Source: Bradyrhizobium uaiense (GTDB taxonomy: Bacteria > Pseudomonadota > Alphaproteobacteria > Rhizobiales > Xanthobacteraceae). From it: 51,375 nucleotides of DNA. Under the pieces are notes generated by a model, which saw only the letters and a list, made by a program, of their open reading frames with translations, had not been told where the DNA came from and searched no databases. Each line of letters starts with the position of its first letter. The first letter of the stretch is position 1. Shown here piece by piece: positions 38,019-46,716 of this stretch. The translations under genes and the position numbers were made by a program. The DNA is taken from positions 1 to 51,375 of the forward strand of contig NZ_VKHP01000031.1 in NCBI RefSeq assembly GCF_010811875.1. Reading direction: 5' to 3'.

Positions 38019-38720
38019 TCATGCACTTTCTGCAGTTACCGACGGTCCTGCGCTCGGCGACGGCTGGCGGCCCAAATGAGTTGAAATTGCGGCTTCGGTA
38101 AGTCCGATGCCGCGAAGAATGAACTGGCAAAGCTGCTGCTCGGCCGCAGCGGCATCGCCATAGGGGAGACATGGTGTCGCAGGCAGCTGCGTCAGTGCGC
38201 CCATAAGCACGGTATGATGCGCAAACCAGAACAGGTTGAGCGGCTCGTCGCCGATCCGCGTCGCCTCGCCGGCAGCAATCGCCCGTTCAAGCGAGGCGGC
38301 GAAAGTCGGACCGATCAGCTTGCCGACCTTGTCGTAGAGCAGGCGCGCGAACTCGCCATCGTCGAGATGGCTCGTCACCATCAGCCGCATCCGCTGCGCC
38401 TCTTCCTGGTCCGGCGCATCGCGTAGCTGCATGAAGTGGCCGACCATGCCCTCCACCAGTTCGACCAGCGTTGCGGTCGACGGCTCCTGGCCGAGCAGAT
38501 GCGCGAGATCGGGATCCGCCTCGCACTCCTCGGCAAGGATTTCGGCATAGAGCGCCGCCTTCGACGGGAAGTGCTTGAACAGCAGTCCCTCCGAAATGGC
38601 AGCCGCAGCCGCCACGCTCTTTGTCGTGGTGCCGGCAAAGCCGTTGCGGGCGAAGCATCGCTTTGCAGCGCTCAGGATCAACTGACGCCGCAAGTCACTC
38701 GTCATGCGTAAGGTAGACAT
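38019..38720 (-). CDS. TetR-family regulator of the efflux operon
   Basis: The 233-residue protein has an N-terminal helix-turn-helix domain: RRQLILSAAKRCFARNGFAG, then TTTKSVAAAAAISEGLLFKHFPSK (the recognition helix lies in the latter). The variable C-terminal domain would bind the inducer. It is the first gene of the operon TetR-adaptor-RND and probably represses its own transcription through the palindrome at 38728-38743. The extended C-terminal tail beyond the usual 200 residues is of low complexity (PSPSAGPS). Confidence 0.9.
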   Translation of the reverse strand: MSTLRMTSDLRRQLILSAAKRCFARNGFAGTTTKSVAAAAAISEGLLFKHFPSKAALYAEILAEECEADPDLAHLLGQEPSTATLVELVEGMVGHFMQLRDAPDQEEAQRMRLMVTSHLDDGEFARLLYDKVGKLIGPTFAASLERAIAAGEATRIGDEPLNLFWFAHHTVLMGALTQLPATPCLPYGDAAAAEQQLCQFILRGIGLTEAAISTHLGRQPSPSAGPSVTAESA

Positions 38721-38727
38721 TTGGGTC

Positions 38728-38758
38728 GTGAGTAATCACTCACTTTACCGAAAGTCAA
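38728..38758 (-). promoter_or_regulatory. Promoter and probable TetR operator of the efflux operon
   Basis: GTGAGTAATCACTCAC (38728-38743) is an inverted repeat GTGAGT-N4-ACTCAC. On the minus strand it is preceded by TTGACT (38753-38758), a good -35 hexamer; 17 bases later lies TTACTC within the palindrome as a -10-like element. Bound repressor would block the -10 region. The site ends eight bases upstream of the TetR start codon. Autoregulation is inference from location and symmetry. Confidence 0.7.
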
Positions 38759-38784
38759 GGTTCTATTGCACCGCGAAAGCCACT

Positions 38785-39375
38785 TTAAATTGGAGTGTGG
38801 CCGATCGATCCCCTGATGCGGTTCACGATGTAGGTGCCGTCGCGGCTGGACAGCACGCGCTCCAGATTGGCCCCGTCGATCTTCGCGCTCGCAAACCGCG
38901 GCCCTGCCGTAACGTCTTGCAAAGACGAAGCAAAAGCCTCGACCTCCGCCATCGTGCTGATCGCGCGGCTATCTCCGATTCCGCAGGCTTTGGCAACACC
39001 GACGAGGTCGGCGGTTCCACCGGTGTGGCTGGTCTGGCCGCCGGTCTCACCATAGGCCTCGTTGTCGAGCACGATGATCGAGAGGTTTTTGGGCTGCTGC
39101 AGCCCGACGGTCGCCAGACTCCCCATGCCCATCAGCATCTCGCCGTCACCGGTGATCACGATGACCGGCAGCGTCGGCTGGGCCAGCGCCAGGCCGAGCC
39201 CGATCATCACGGCGCCGCCCATGCCGCCCCAGAGATAGAAGTTGCGGTCGTGGTCGCCGGCCGCGGCGATGTCGTAGGTGGAGGCGCCGAGGCCGCCGAT
39301 CGCGAAGGCGCCCTTGCGATCCCTGAGCAGTTCGGAAACCACGGCGCGGCGGTCGAGGAGATTGGCTTTGCTCAT
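38785..39375 (-). CDS. ThDP-dependent decarboxylase, C-terminal (beta) subunit
   Basis: The 196-residue protein carries the ThDP-binding motif: GDGEM at 76-80 and NEAYGETG at 105-112, giving the GDG-x26-N spacing. It equals the C-terminal half of sulfopyruvate/phosphonopyruvate decarboxylase-type enzymes. It would form the active enzyme with the alpha subunit encoded immediately upstream, whose stop overlaps its start (ATGA). The 2-oxo-acid substrate is unknown: no coenzyme M, sulfolactate or phosphonate gene is nearby. Confidence 0.85.
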   Translation of the reverse strand: MSKANLLDRRAVVSELLRDRKGAFAIGGLGASTYDIAAAGDHDRNFYLWGGMGGAVMIGLGLALAQPTLPVIVITGDGEMLMGMGSLATVGLQQPKNLSIIVLDNEAYGETGGQTSHTGGTADLVGVAKACGIGDSRAISTMAEVEAFASSLQDVTAGPRFASAKIDGANLERVLSSRDGTYIVNRIRGSIGHTPI

Positions 39376-39905
39376 TTGGTGAAGACCTTTGCTCCGATCA
39401 GGCGCTGCGACAGCAGGACGGCGGTCGGCGTGCAGGCGTTGTAGGCCTGCGCCGCGCCGGCCTCGACGACCTCGCGGACCTCATCAGGGCGCGAAGCGCG
39501 CAGCACCTTGATCCCCGACAGTTCGAGAATGCCTTGGGTGTTCGAGCCCATCGGCACCTGCCAGGGATTGAACTCGCCCCATTCGCCGCGCATCGTCACC
39601 AGCGTGAGGAACGGCAGGCGGAAGATCTGCACCAGCGACAGCATGTTGATGCAATTGCCGACGCCGCTCGATTGCATCAGCAGCACGCCGCGCTGGCCGC
39701 CGGCCCAGGCGCCTGCCAGCAGTGCGACGCCCTCTTCCTCGGTGGTCAGCGCGATGCCGCGCATCGAGGACGATCCCAGCACGCGCTCGATCAGTTCGGA
39801 ATGTCCGGCGTCCGGCACGTAGGGCACCTGACGCACCTCGAAGCGCTGCAAGATCGAGAAAATCTCCTCGGGCCAGGAGGCCGCGGTCTCAGCACGGGCA
39901 TGCAT
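39372..39905 (-). CDS. ThDP-dependent decarboxylase, N-terminal (alpha) subunit
   Basis: The 177-residue protein corresponds to the pyrimidine-binding half of ThDP enzymes: VPYVPDAGHSELIERVLG at the start, then TTEEEGVALLAGAW with the catalytic Glu around residue 56-58, and MQSSGVGNCINML. With the beta subunit it makes a split decarboxylase like ComD/ComE. The two genes overlap by four bases in different frames with separate start codons, so they are two subunits and not a broken fusion. It is divergent from the P450 gene at 40117. Confidence 0.83.
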   Translation of the reverse strand: MHARAETAASWPEEIFSILQRFEVRQVPYVPDAGHSELIERVLGSSSMRGIALTTEEEGVALLAGAWAGGQRGVLLMQSSGVGNCINMLSLVQIFRLPFLTLVTMRGEWGEFNPWQVPMGSNTQGILELSGIKVLRASRPDEVREVVEAGAAQAYNACTPTAVLLSQRLIGAKVFTK

Positions 39906-40078
39906 CGGCGTTTCCGGTTCTCTATTGCTTATTGGCCGCGACTGTAGAGGGGCGCGCGCGCTTCATCAAAGCGCAATACCGCATATGGCTCTGCGATTTA
40001 CAGGCATCGCGCGGCGCACCCGCGCTGGTCCTCACTCCCCGCAAATTGTATTGCGCGGCCGCTGCCCGCGGCTTACGA

Positions 40079-40096
40079 TAGTTGCAAATGAAACTA
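40079..40096. promoter_or_regulatory. MarR-like operator palindrome upstream of the P450 gene
   Basis: TAGTTGCAAATGAAACTA is an imperfect 18-bp palindrome (one mismatched pair: TTGCA versus TGAAA half), close to the TAGTTGCA-type sites bound by MarR-family repressors of aromatic metabolism. It lies 21 bases upstream of the P450 start codon in the divergent region 39906-40116. No MarR-type gene is in the window, so the regulator must be encoded elsewhere. The assignment is by resemblance only. Confidence 0.5.
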
Positions 40097-40116
40097 ATAA
40101 GGGTTGGATATCCGCC

Positions 40117-41340
40117 ATGAACGGGCACGCGCGAGAGCTGGCTGACGGCTTCGACCTGGAAAAGCTGACGCCGAAGTTCTACGCGAACCCCTACCCGACC
40201 TATCGCGCGCTGCGCGAGCACGCACCGGTCAAGCGCCTGCCGAACGGCTGCTATTTTCTCACCCGCTACGACGACCTGATCGCTGCCTACAAGAACACCA
40301 AGGCGTTCTCCTCCGACAAGAAGAAGGAGTTCCTGCCGAAATACGGCAACTCGCTGCTCTACGAGCACCACACGACGAGCCTCGTCTTCAACGATCCGCC
40401 GGCGCACACCCGCGTGCGGCGGTTGATCATGGGCGCGTTGTCGCCGCGTGCGATCGCCGGCATGGAGCCGGACCTGATCGCGCTGGTCGACAGCCTGCTC
40501 GACCGGATCGCCACGAAAGGCCACTTCGAGCTGATCGAGGATTTCGCCTCGGCTATCCCGGTCGAGGTGATCGGCAATCTGCTCGACGTGCCGCATGACG
40601 AGCGCGAGCCGCTGCGCGACTGGTCGCTTGCGATTCTCGGCGCGCTGGAGCCCGTGATCGCCAAGGAGGCGTTCGACCGCGGCAACGATGCCGTGAAGGA
40701 TTTCCTCGCCTATCTCGAAACCCTCGTCGAACGCCGCCGCGCCAAACCGGGCAATCCCGAGCGCGATGTGCTGACGCGATTGATCCGGGGTGAGGAGAAT
40801 GGCGAGCGGCTGACGGCAAAGGAATTGCTGCACAACTGCATCTTCCTGCTCAACGCCGGCCACGAGACCACGACCAATCTGATCGGCAACGGGCTGGTGA
40901 CGCTCGCCCAATATCCCGATCAGAAGCAGCGGCTGATTGAACAGCCGGAGCTGATCAAGACCGCGGTCGAGGAGATGCTGCGCTACGAAAGCTCGAACCA
41001 GCTCGGCAACCGCATGATCGTGGAGGAGACCGAGCTCGGCGGCATCAAGCTGCCGGCCGGTACGCTGGTCACGCTGTGCATCGGCGCCGCCAACCGCGAC
41101 CCCGCACAATTCCCCAACCCCGAAGGCTTCGACGTCGCACGCACGCCGAACCGTCACCTCGCCTTCGGCACCGGCGCGCATCAATGCGCAGGCATGGCGC
41201 TGGCGCGCCTCGAAGGCGCCATCGCGATCGCGCGCTTCCTTCAGCGCTTCCCGAACTATTCGCTCGACGGCGCGCCGGTGCGCGGCGGCCGGGTTCGCTT
41301 CCGTGGCTTCCTCAGCGTGCCATGCAGCATCAAGGCCTAG
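40117..41340 (+). CDS. Class I bacterial cytochrome P450
   Basis: The 407-residue protein has I-helix AGHETTT (247-253), ExxR at 286-289, and haem-ligand Cys357 in FGTGAHQCAG (350-359), with the bacterial length of about 400. It lacks a reductase domain, so it needs a ferredoxin and reductase from elsewhere. A frame extending to 39925 adds no family sequence; ATG 40117 is preferred, although the ribosome binding site is weak. The substrate cannot be read; the divergent ThDP enzyme pair and MarR-like operator hint at an inducible role in small-molecule metabolism. Confidence 0.92.
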   Translation: MNGHARELADGFDLEKLTPKFYANPYPTYRALREHAPVKRLPNGCYFLTRYDDLIAAYKNTKAFSSDKKKEFLPKYGNSLLYEHHTTSLVFNDPPAHTRVRRLIMGALSPRAIAGMEPDLIALVDSLLDRIATKGHFELIEDFASAIPVEVIGNLLDVPHDEREPLRDWSLAILGALEPVIAKEAFDRGNDAVKDFLAYLETLVERRRAKPGNPERDVLTRLIRGEENGERLTAKELLHNCIFLLNAGHETTTNLIGNGLVTLAQYPDQKQRLIEQPELIKTAVEEMLRYESSNQLGNRMIVEETELGGIKLPAGTLVTLCIGAANRDPAQFPNPEGFDVARTPNRHLAFGTGAHQCAGMALARLEGAIAIARFLQRFPNYSLDGAPVRGGRVRFRGFLSVPCSIKA

Positions 41341-41464
41341 GACAGGTTATCGCCTCCTGCGAATTTGGCCAGTGACTCCACTTCCCTGTGGAGGAACTGA
41401 TGCCCAAATCAGCTGTAGGCGCGCATTGATGTAATCTGGCGCGCGACAGCGGGAGTGACGCAGG

Positions 41465-42679
41465 ATGAGTCCATCGGTCACTGATCTCCTCGCAACCGAA
41501 GCGCAGTTCGGCACCTACAATTACGAGCCGATCGGGGTCATGCTGTCCCGCGGCGAAGGCGTCTGGGTCTGGGACACCGATGGTAACCGGTATCTCGATT
41601 GTCTCTCCGCCTATTCGGCGGTGAGCCAGGGCCACTGTCATCCGAAGATCCTGGCAGCAATGATCGAGCAGGCGCATCGGCTGACGTTGACCTCGCGCGC
41701 CTTCCACAACGACCAGCTCGCTCCCTTCTACCGCGAGCTCGCGGAGCTGACCGGCTCGCACAAGGTGCTGCCGATGAACAGCGGCGCCGAAGCGGTGGAG
41801 AGCGCGATCAAGTCGGTGCGCAAATGGGCCTATGAGGTCAAGGGCGTGCCGGACGGACAGGCCGAGATCATCGTCTGCGCCAATAATTTTCACGGGCGCA
41901 CGCTCGGCATCGTCGGCTTCTCGACCGACCCGGCATCGCGCGATCATTTCGGCCCGTTCGCGCCGGGCTTCAAGATCATCCCGTTCGGCGATGCCGCGGC
42001 ACTTGAGCAGGCGATCACGCCGAACACCGCGGCCTTCCTGGTCGAGCCGGTCCAGGGCGAAGCCGGCGTCATCATTCCCCCGCCGGGCTATTTCGCGCGC
42101 GTGCGCGAACTGTGCACCGCGCGCAATGTGATGCTCGTGCTCGACGAGATCCAGACCGGGCTCGGCCGCACCGGCAAGCTGCTCGCCGAGCAGCACGAGG
42201 GCATCGAGGCCGACGTGACGCTGCTGGGCAAGGCGCTATCGGGCGGCTTCTATCCGGTGTCGGCCGTGCTCTCCAACAACGCCGTGCTGGGCACGCTGCG
42301 GCCGGGCCAGCACGGCTCGACCTTCGGCGGCAACCCGCTGGCCTGTGCGGTGGCGCGCGCAGCGTTGCGCGTGCTGGTCGAGGAAGGCATGATCGAGAAC
42401 GCGGCGCAACAAGGCGCCCGCTTTCTCGCCGGATTGCAGGACATCCGCGCCAACGTCATCCGCGAGGTGCGCGGGCGCGGTTTGATGCTGGCGATCGAAC
42501 TACAACCGGAAGCCGGCGGCGCCCGCCGCTACTGCCTCGCGCTGCAGGCGCGTGGCATCCTCGCCAAGGACACCCACGAGCACACCATCCGCATCGCCCC
42601 GCCGCTGGTGATCACGGCCGACCAGGTCGACTGGGCGTTGGAGCGGATCACGGCTGCCCTCACCCAGGATGTTTCCTGA
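41465..42679 (+). CDS. rocD: Ornithine aminotransferase
   Basis: This 404-residue PLP enzyme of the class III aminotransferases shows the ornithine aminotransferase features [66 protein letters not shown] and the PLP lysine in [15 protein letters not shown]. It converts ornithine and 2-oxoglutarate to glutamate semialdehyde and glutamate in arginine and ornithine use. No arginase or ornithine cyclodeaminase gene is adjacent. GGGAGTGACGCAGG upstream of the ATG contains the ribosome binding site. Confidence 0.93.
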   Translation: MSPSVTDLLATEAQFGTYNYEPIGVMLSRGEGVWVWDTDGNRYLDCLSAYSAVSQGHCHPKILAAMIEQAHRLTLTSRAFHNDQLAPFYRELAELTGSHKVLPMNSGAEAVESAIKSVRKWAYEVKGVPDGQAEIIVCANNFHGRTLGIVGFSTDPASRDHFGPFAPGFKIIPFGDAAALEQAITPNTAAFLVEPVQGEAGVIIPPPGYFARVRELCTARNVMLVLDEIQTGLGRTGKLLAEQHEGIEADVTLLGKALSGGFYPVSAVLSNNAVLGTLRPGQHGSTFGGNPLACAVARAALRVLVEEGMIENAAQQGARFLAGLQDIRANVIREVRGRGLMLAIELQPEAGGARRYCLALQARGILAKDTHEHTIRIAPPLVITADQVDWALERITAALTQDVS

Positions 42680-42786
42680 CGGTTCCCAGCGTCGGAAGAC
42701 CGCACCGCCGGCTACGGCCAACAAGAACAATTTCGACGTCTGCGCGTTGAAGCTCTACGGGCAGGTATGGACGGAGAGTCGCGCTC

Positions 42787-44604
42787 ATGCCTTGCCGTCG
42801 CACTGGACTTATTGTCTTTTTGATTAGTGCCTCAATGCTCGTGGCGAGCGGCGGCGCGTCCGCCCAGCCGCACGTAAAGGGTGGACCGGCGGCACGTCCA
42901 GCCGCACCGCCAGCAATGGCGCGTCCTTCCGCGCCGATGGTGCACGCCGCCCCGCCCGCAATGGCGCGACCGCCAGCGATGGCTCGACCGGCCGCACCTG
43001 CGTTCCACGCCCCGCAGCGACCTGCGATGGCGCCACGCCCGGCGCCGCATTTCGCTGCCCCGTCACCGCGCCAGGCGCCCCATATCGCCGCGCCACGCGT
43101 TGCAACGCATCGACCCGAATTCCGTCGGGGGGCGCCGCCGCAGCGCCCTGCTCCTCATTTGGCCGCGCCATCACGCCCGGGCCCACCGTCGCGCTTGAGC
43201 GAACGACCGTCGCAGGCCGAGCGAATTCAACAGCGCGCGCAACAGCGACAGCAACTCGTCCAGCAACGCCAGCAGACTGTGCAGGAGCGGCAGCGTGACA
43301 CGCTCTCGCGCCAGACCGCGGAGCGGCAAACCCGGATCGATCGTCTGCAGCAACGCGTGCAGCAGTTGCAGTCGCAGAATGTCCAGGGCGCACGCGCGCA
43401 ACGCGTCCACGACCGCGCCCTGCAGGCACAGAACCGCCTGCTGCAGCGCGAGCAGCGCTCACAGCAAGCCGATCTTGCCCGGCAGCAGCGATTGGCACCG
43501 GCAGCGACGGTTGGGGCCGCCGCCGCGACCACCGCGGCGACGCAGGCGGCCCAGCGCGAGCGATTTGCCGCGCGCTTCCGCGAGCAGACAGGCGCGCAAA
43601 GCCAGGCCGCGCTTGCGGTGCGCCAAGGTGGCTGGGCGCCCCGGAATGCCTGGCGGCGCGGCCACCGCGCGGCGTTCGTGGCATGGCTTGGCCCGGTGTT
43701 CCTGCCTTACGCCTATTCGGACATCTTTGACTACACGTTCTGGCCCTATGCCTACGACCCCGGTTATTGGGCCTACGCCTATGACGACTTCGTCGACACC
43801 GTGTTCTGGGACACCAACAGCCCTTACTCCGCCTATGCAAGCATCGAGCCCGGCGATTATCCGGCGACCGCAGGCCGCACTCGATCCCGTCAACGCGCCG
43901 ATACGAGCCCGCAGGCCATCAAGCAGCTGTGTGGTGAACCCGACAAGGGCGTCACGGCCTGGCCGCTTGCCGATATCGCGCGGGCGGTACGGCCGAACCA
44001 GCAGCAGCGTGCCTTGCTGGACGATCTGAAGGCTGCCGCGGCGCAGGCTGCCAATGTCTTCAAGGACTCCTGCACCGACAGCTATGCATTGACGCCAACC
44101 GGCCGCTTGCGGTCGATGCTGAACCGGATCAGCGCAACGCTCGATGCAATCAAGATCGTGCGGCCCGCCCTGGCGAATTTCTACGGCTCGCTCAGCGACG
44201 AGCAGCAGGCCCGCTTCAATGCGCTCGGTCCACATGTCGGCGAGCGTTCGCCGCAACAGCATGAGGCGACCGCGCAATCCGGAAATTGCGGCGATTCGAA
44301 ATCCGACCTGGCCCAATTGCCGATCAACCGGATCGAGGCCTCGCTTCATCCGGCGGGCAAGCAGAAGGAAGCGCTCGACCGCTTGAGCGACGCGACCACG
44401 AAGGCCATTGCGGACCTGCAGGCGGCTTGCCCGAACGATGTGCCGCTGACCCCGGTCGGCCGGCTGGAGGCAATGCAGCACCGGCTCGAGGCCATGCAGA
44501 AGGCCGCGCAGCTGATCGAGCCTGCGCTGGACAAGTTCTACGCCACGCTGAGCAGCGAGCAGAAGGCACGCTTCAACACGCTGCAGCAGGTCGCGAGCCC
44601 CTGA
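42787..44604 (+). CDS. Exported protein with tandem LTXXQ/Spy-like domains
   Basis: The 605-residue protein has a signal peptide (cleavage after GASA, residue 26). A Pro/Ala/Met/His-rich region (about 27-140) and a Gln/Arg-rich coiled coil (about 145-235) follow. Next comes an aromatic segment rich in Tyr, Trp and Asp (about 300-350), then two copies of a helical domain at 382-481 and 501-600. The copies align position by position: Cys382/429 and Cys501/548 are both 47 apart, LTPTGRL/LTPVGRL follow six residues later, and LSDEQQARFN/LSSEQKARFN 34 residues after that. This resembles the LTXXQ motif of Spy/CpxP periplasmic chaperones. The envelope function is inferred. It is preceded and followed by unrelated genes in the same direction. 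Confidence 0.8.
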   Translation: MPCRRTGLIVFLISASMLVASGGASAQPHVKGGPAARPAAPPAMARPSAPMVHAAPPAMARPPAMARPAAPAFHAPQRPAMAPRPAPHFAAPSPRQAPHIAAPRVATHRPEFRRGAPPQRPAPHLAAPSRPGPPSRLSERPSQAERIQQRAQQRQQLVQQRQQTVQERQRDTLSRQTAERQTRIDRLQQRVQQLQSQNVQGARAQRVHDRALQAQNRLLQREQRSQQADLARQQRLAPAATVGAAAATTAATQAAQRERFAARFREQTGAQSQAALAVRQGGWAPRNAWRRGHRAAFVAWLGPVFLPYAYSDIFDYTFWPYAYDPGYWAYAYDDFVDTVFWDTNSPYSAYASIEPGDYPATAGRTRSRQRADTSPQAIKQLCGEPDKGVTAWPLADIARAVRPNQQQRALLDDLKAAAAQAANVFKDSCTDSYALTPTGRLRSMLNRISATLDAIKIVRPALANFYGSLSDEQQARFNALGPHVGERSPQQHEATAQSGNCGDSKSDLAQLPINRIEASLHPAGKQKEALDRLSDATTKAIADLQAACPNDVPLTPVGRLEAMQHRLEAMQKAAQLIEPALDKFYATLSSEQKARFNTLQQVASP

Positions 44605-44730
44605 GGCCGCCGGCCTGCGATCTTCACCGCCCGGTGCGCGCGACACCGGCCCCCCGTCTTGCCTTTGCGGCCGGCGCACAGCAATGTTCGGCACCGACAT
44701 CCTGATGTCATGCCGAGTGGCGGGGCGGGA

Positions 44731-45423
44731 ATGAAGCGCAATTGGACGAGCATCGGCGAGCTGCGCAAGCGCTGGGGCGATTCCCTGCTGACCGGGCTCA
44801 CGGCCCTGATCATGATCATGATGTTCGTGATAGCGCCGCTCCAAGCCCTCGGCCTGTTCGAATTCCAGATCTTCGAGCTGCTGCTCGCGCTCTTCCTGGT
44901 CGGCGGCGTGTTCCTGATGTCGGGAAGCGCAATCGCCGTCACCGCGATGCTGGTTGCGCTTGCCATGATCGTCACGGGCGGAGTCCTGAGGCTGCGTTCG
45001 CCCTCGATCCTCGACCTCAATCTGTTCGCCGGCTCGTGGCTGATCGTCGGCATCACTCTCGCTGTGACGGTGGCTCGCGCGACGTTTGCGCCGGGCCGCG
45101 TCACCTATCACCGCGTGATCGGCGCCGTCCTGCTCTACCTATCCGTTGCCGTGATCTTCTCGGCACTCTACACCTTCATCGGCACGCTGCTGCCGAACGC
45201 CTTTTCCGGGATGAAGATGGAGGACAGTCCGGCGCTGGCGAACCAATTGATCTATTTCAGCTTCATGACGCTGACGACCACCGGCTATGGCGACGTCGCC
45301 CCGCTGCACCCGATCGCGCGCAGCCTGTGCAATCTCGAGGCGATCTTCGGCCAACTCTATCCCGCAACGCTGCTGGCGCGGCTCGTCACGCTCGAGATTA
45401 CGCACAGCGATCAGGATTCGTGA
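44731..45423 (+). CDS. Potassium channel family protein (no RCK domain)
   Basis: The 230-residue membrane protein has about five hydrophobic segments and a pore region with the selectivity filter TTTGYGD at 182-188, followed by a final helix (NLEAIFGQLYPATLLARLVTLEI). It ends shortly after, so there is no regulatory cytoplasmic domain. It resembles two-pore-helix channels with extra N-terminal membrane helices. The ATG at 44731 has GGGGCGGGA upstream; an in-frame ATG at 44710 is an alternative. It converges with the oxidase gene at 45448 with 24 bases in between. Confidence 0.85.
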   Translation: MKRNWTSIGELRKRWGDSLLTGLTALIMIMMFVIAPLQALGLFEFQIFELLLALFLVGGVFLMSGSAIAVTAMLVALAMIVTGGVLRLRSPSILDLNLFAGSWLIVGITLAVTVARATFAPGRVTYHRVIGAVLLYLSVAVIFSALYTFIGTLLPNAFSGMKMEDSPALANQLIYFSFMTLTTTGYGDVAPLHPIARSLCNLEAIFGQLYPATLLARLVTLEITHSDQDS

Positions 45424-45447
45424 GCGCGAGACGGATTGGTGGGGCGG

Positions 45448-46593
45448 CTATCTGAACCGCAGGTTTGCACGAGAGAGCTGGCTGATCGAGGAGCACCCCA
45501 TCAGCCGCATGTCCCGCACCAGCTCCGCCTGCAGCAGACCGAGCGCCGCCTCGACTCCGGCCTGGCCGGCAGATGCCAGTGGATAGAGATAGAAGCGGCC
45601 GAGGCCGACGGCCTTGGCGCCCAGCGACAATGCCTTGAGCACGTGGCTGCCCCGCTTGATGCCGCCGTCCATCATCACGTCGATCCGGTCGCCCACGGCA
45701 TCGACGATCTCGGCCAGCTGATCGAACGCCGCCCGCGAGCCGTCGAGCTGCCGGCCGCCGTGGTTGGACAGGATGATTCCGGTGCAGCCGATCTCGACAG
45801 CGCGCTTGGCATCCTCGACCGACATGATGCCCTTCAGGCAGAACTGGCCGTTCCACTGCCGGACCATCCCGGCGACGTCGTCCCATGTCATGGCGGGATC
45901 GAGCATTTCCGTGAAATAGCGCCCGATCGACATCGCACCGCCGCTCATGTCGACATGCTCGTCGAGTTGCGGCAGCTTGAAGCTCTCATGGGTGACGTAG
46001 TTGATGGCCCATGCCGGCTTGATGGCGAATTGCATCATGCCGCCGAGCGTCAGCCTGAACGGAATCGAGAACCCGGTGCGCAAATCGCGCTCGCGGTTGC
46101 CGCCGGTGATGCTGTCGACCGTCAGCATCATGACGTTGACGCCGGCCTGCTTGGCGCGCTGCATCATCGCCGTGTTCAAGCCGCGATCCCGGTGGAAATA
46201 GAACTGGTAGACCTGCGGCGTCGCGTAGGCCTTGCGCAACTCCTCGAGGCTCACGGTGCCGAGGGAGGACACGCCGAACATCGTGCCGAATTTCGATGCC
46301 GCCGCCGCGACGGCCCGCTCGCCATCATGATGAAACAGGCGCTGCAGCGCGGTAGGCGAACAATAAAATGGCGTGGCCAGCTTCTGTCCCATCACGTTGA
46401 CCGAGAGATCGACGGTCTCCACGCCGCGCAGGACGTTGGGCACCAGGTCGCACCGCTCGAAGCTCGCGGTGTTCTGCCGGAGCGTCGCCTCGTCGTCGGC
46501 TCCGCCGTCGATATAATCGAAGATCGGCCCGGGAAGCCGCCGCCGCGCCAGTTCACGGAAGTCATGGAAATTGTGGCAATGACTCAAGCGCAT
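45448..46593 (-). CDS. FMN-dependent alpha-hydroxy-acid oxidizing protein (LldD-like)
   Basis: The 381-residue protein is of the L-lactate dehydrogenase/glycolate oxidase family: FDYIDGGADDEATLRQNTASF at the start, FMN-binding CSPTALQRLFHHDGE and, near the C terminus, SNHGGRQLDG with catalytic His278 followed by an Arg281 that binds the carboxylate. It oxidises a 2-hydroxy acid to the 2-oxo acid, passing electrons to quinone or O2. It is encoded in the same direction as the downstream operon 46707-51333 but separated by 113 bases, so it may or may not be co-transcribed with it. Confidence 0.9.
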   Translation of the reverse strand: MRLSHCHNFHDFRELARRRLPGPIFDYIDGGADDEATLRQNTASFERCDLVPNVLRGVETVDLSVNVMGQKLATPFYCSPTALQRLFHHDGERAVAAAASKFGTMFGVSSLGTVSLEELRKAYATPQVYQFYFHRDRGLNTAMMQRAKQAGVNVMMLTVDSITGGNRERDLRTGFSIPFRLTLGGMMQFAIKPAWAINYVTHESFKLPQLDEHVDMSGGAMSIGRYFTEMLDPAMTWDDVAGMVRQWNGQFCLKGIMSVEDAKRAVEIGCTGIILSNHGGRQLDGSRAAFDQLAEIVDAVGDRIDVMMDGGIKRGSHVLKALSLGAKAVGLGRFYLYPLASAGQAGVEAALGLLQAELVRDMRLMGCSSISQLSRANLRFR

Positions 46594-46696
46594 GACGTGC
46601 TCCGAAGGTCCCGGACCGCGGCGTTCAACGGCTCTCAGTGCCGTTCACACCACAGCACCCGGAATAGCGGGCACGCTTTGCCTTGTCCACCGAACC

Positions 46697-46716
46697 GGTG
46701 GTCGGGTCAGACCACC
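46697..46716 (-). terminator. Weak hairpin at the end of the four-gene operon
   Basis: GGTGGTC (46697-46703) pairs with GACCACC (46710-46716) around a six-base loop that contains the stop codon of the isomerase-like gene. No U-tract follows, so termination is uncertain. It could also be an RNA-stability element between the operon and the LldD-like gene. Confidence 0.3.

Noticed and set aside
38785..39905. A single decarboxylase gene broken by a frameshift
   Set aside because: The halves overlap by a normal ATGA, each has its own start, and split two-subunit enzymes of this type are known.
39906..41340. P450 as part of a natural-product gene cluster
   Set aside because: No synthase, ferredoxin, terpene cyclase or tailoring gene is nearby.
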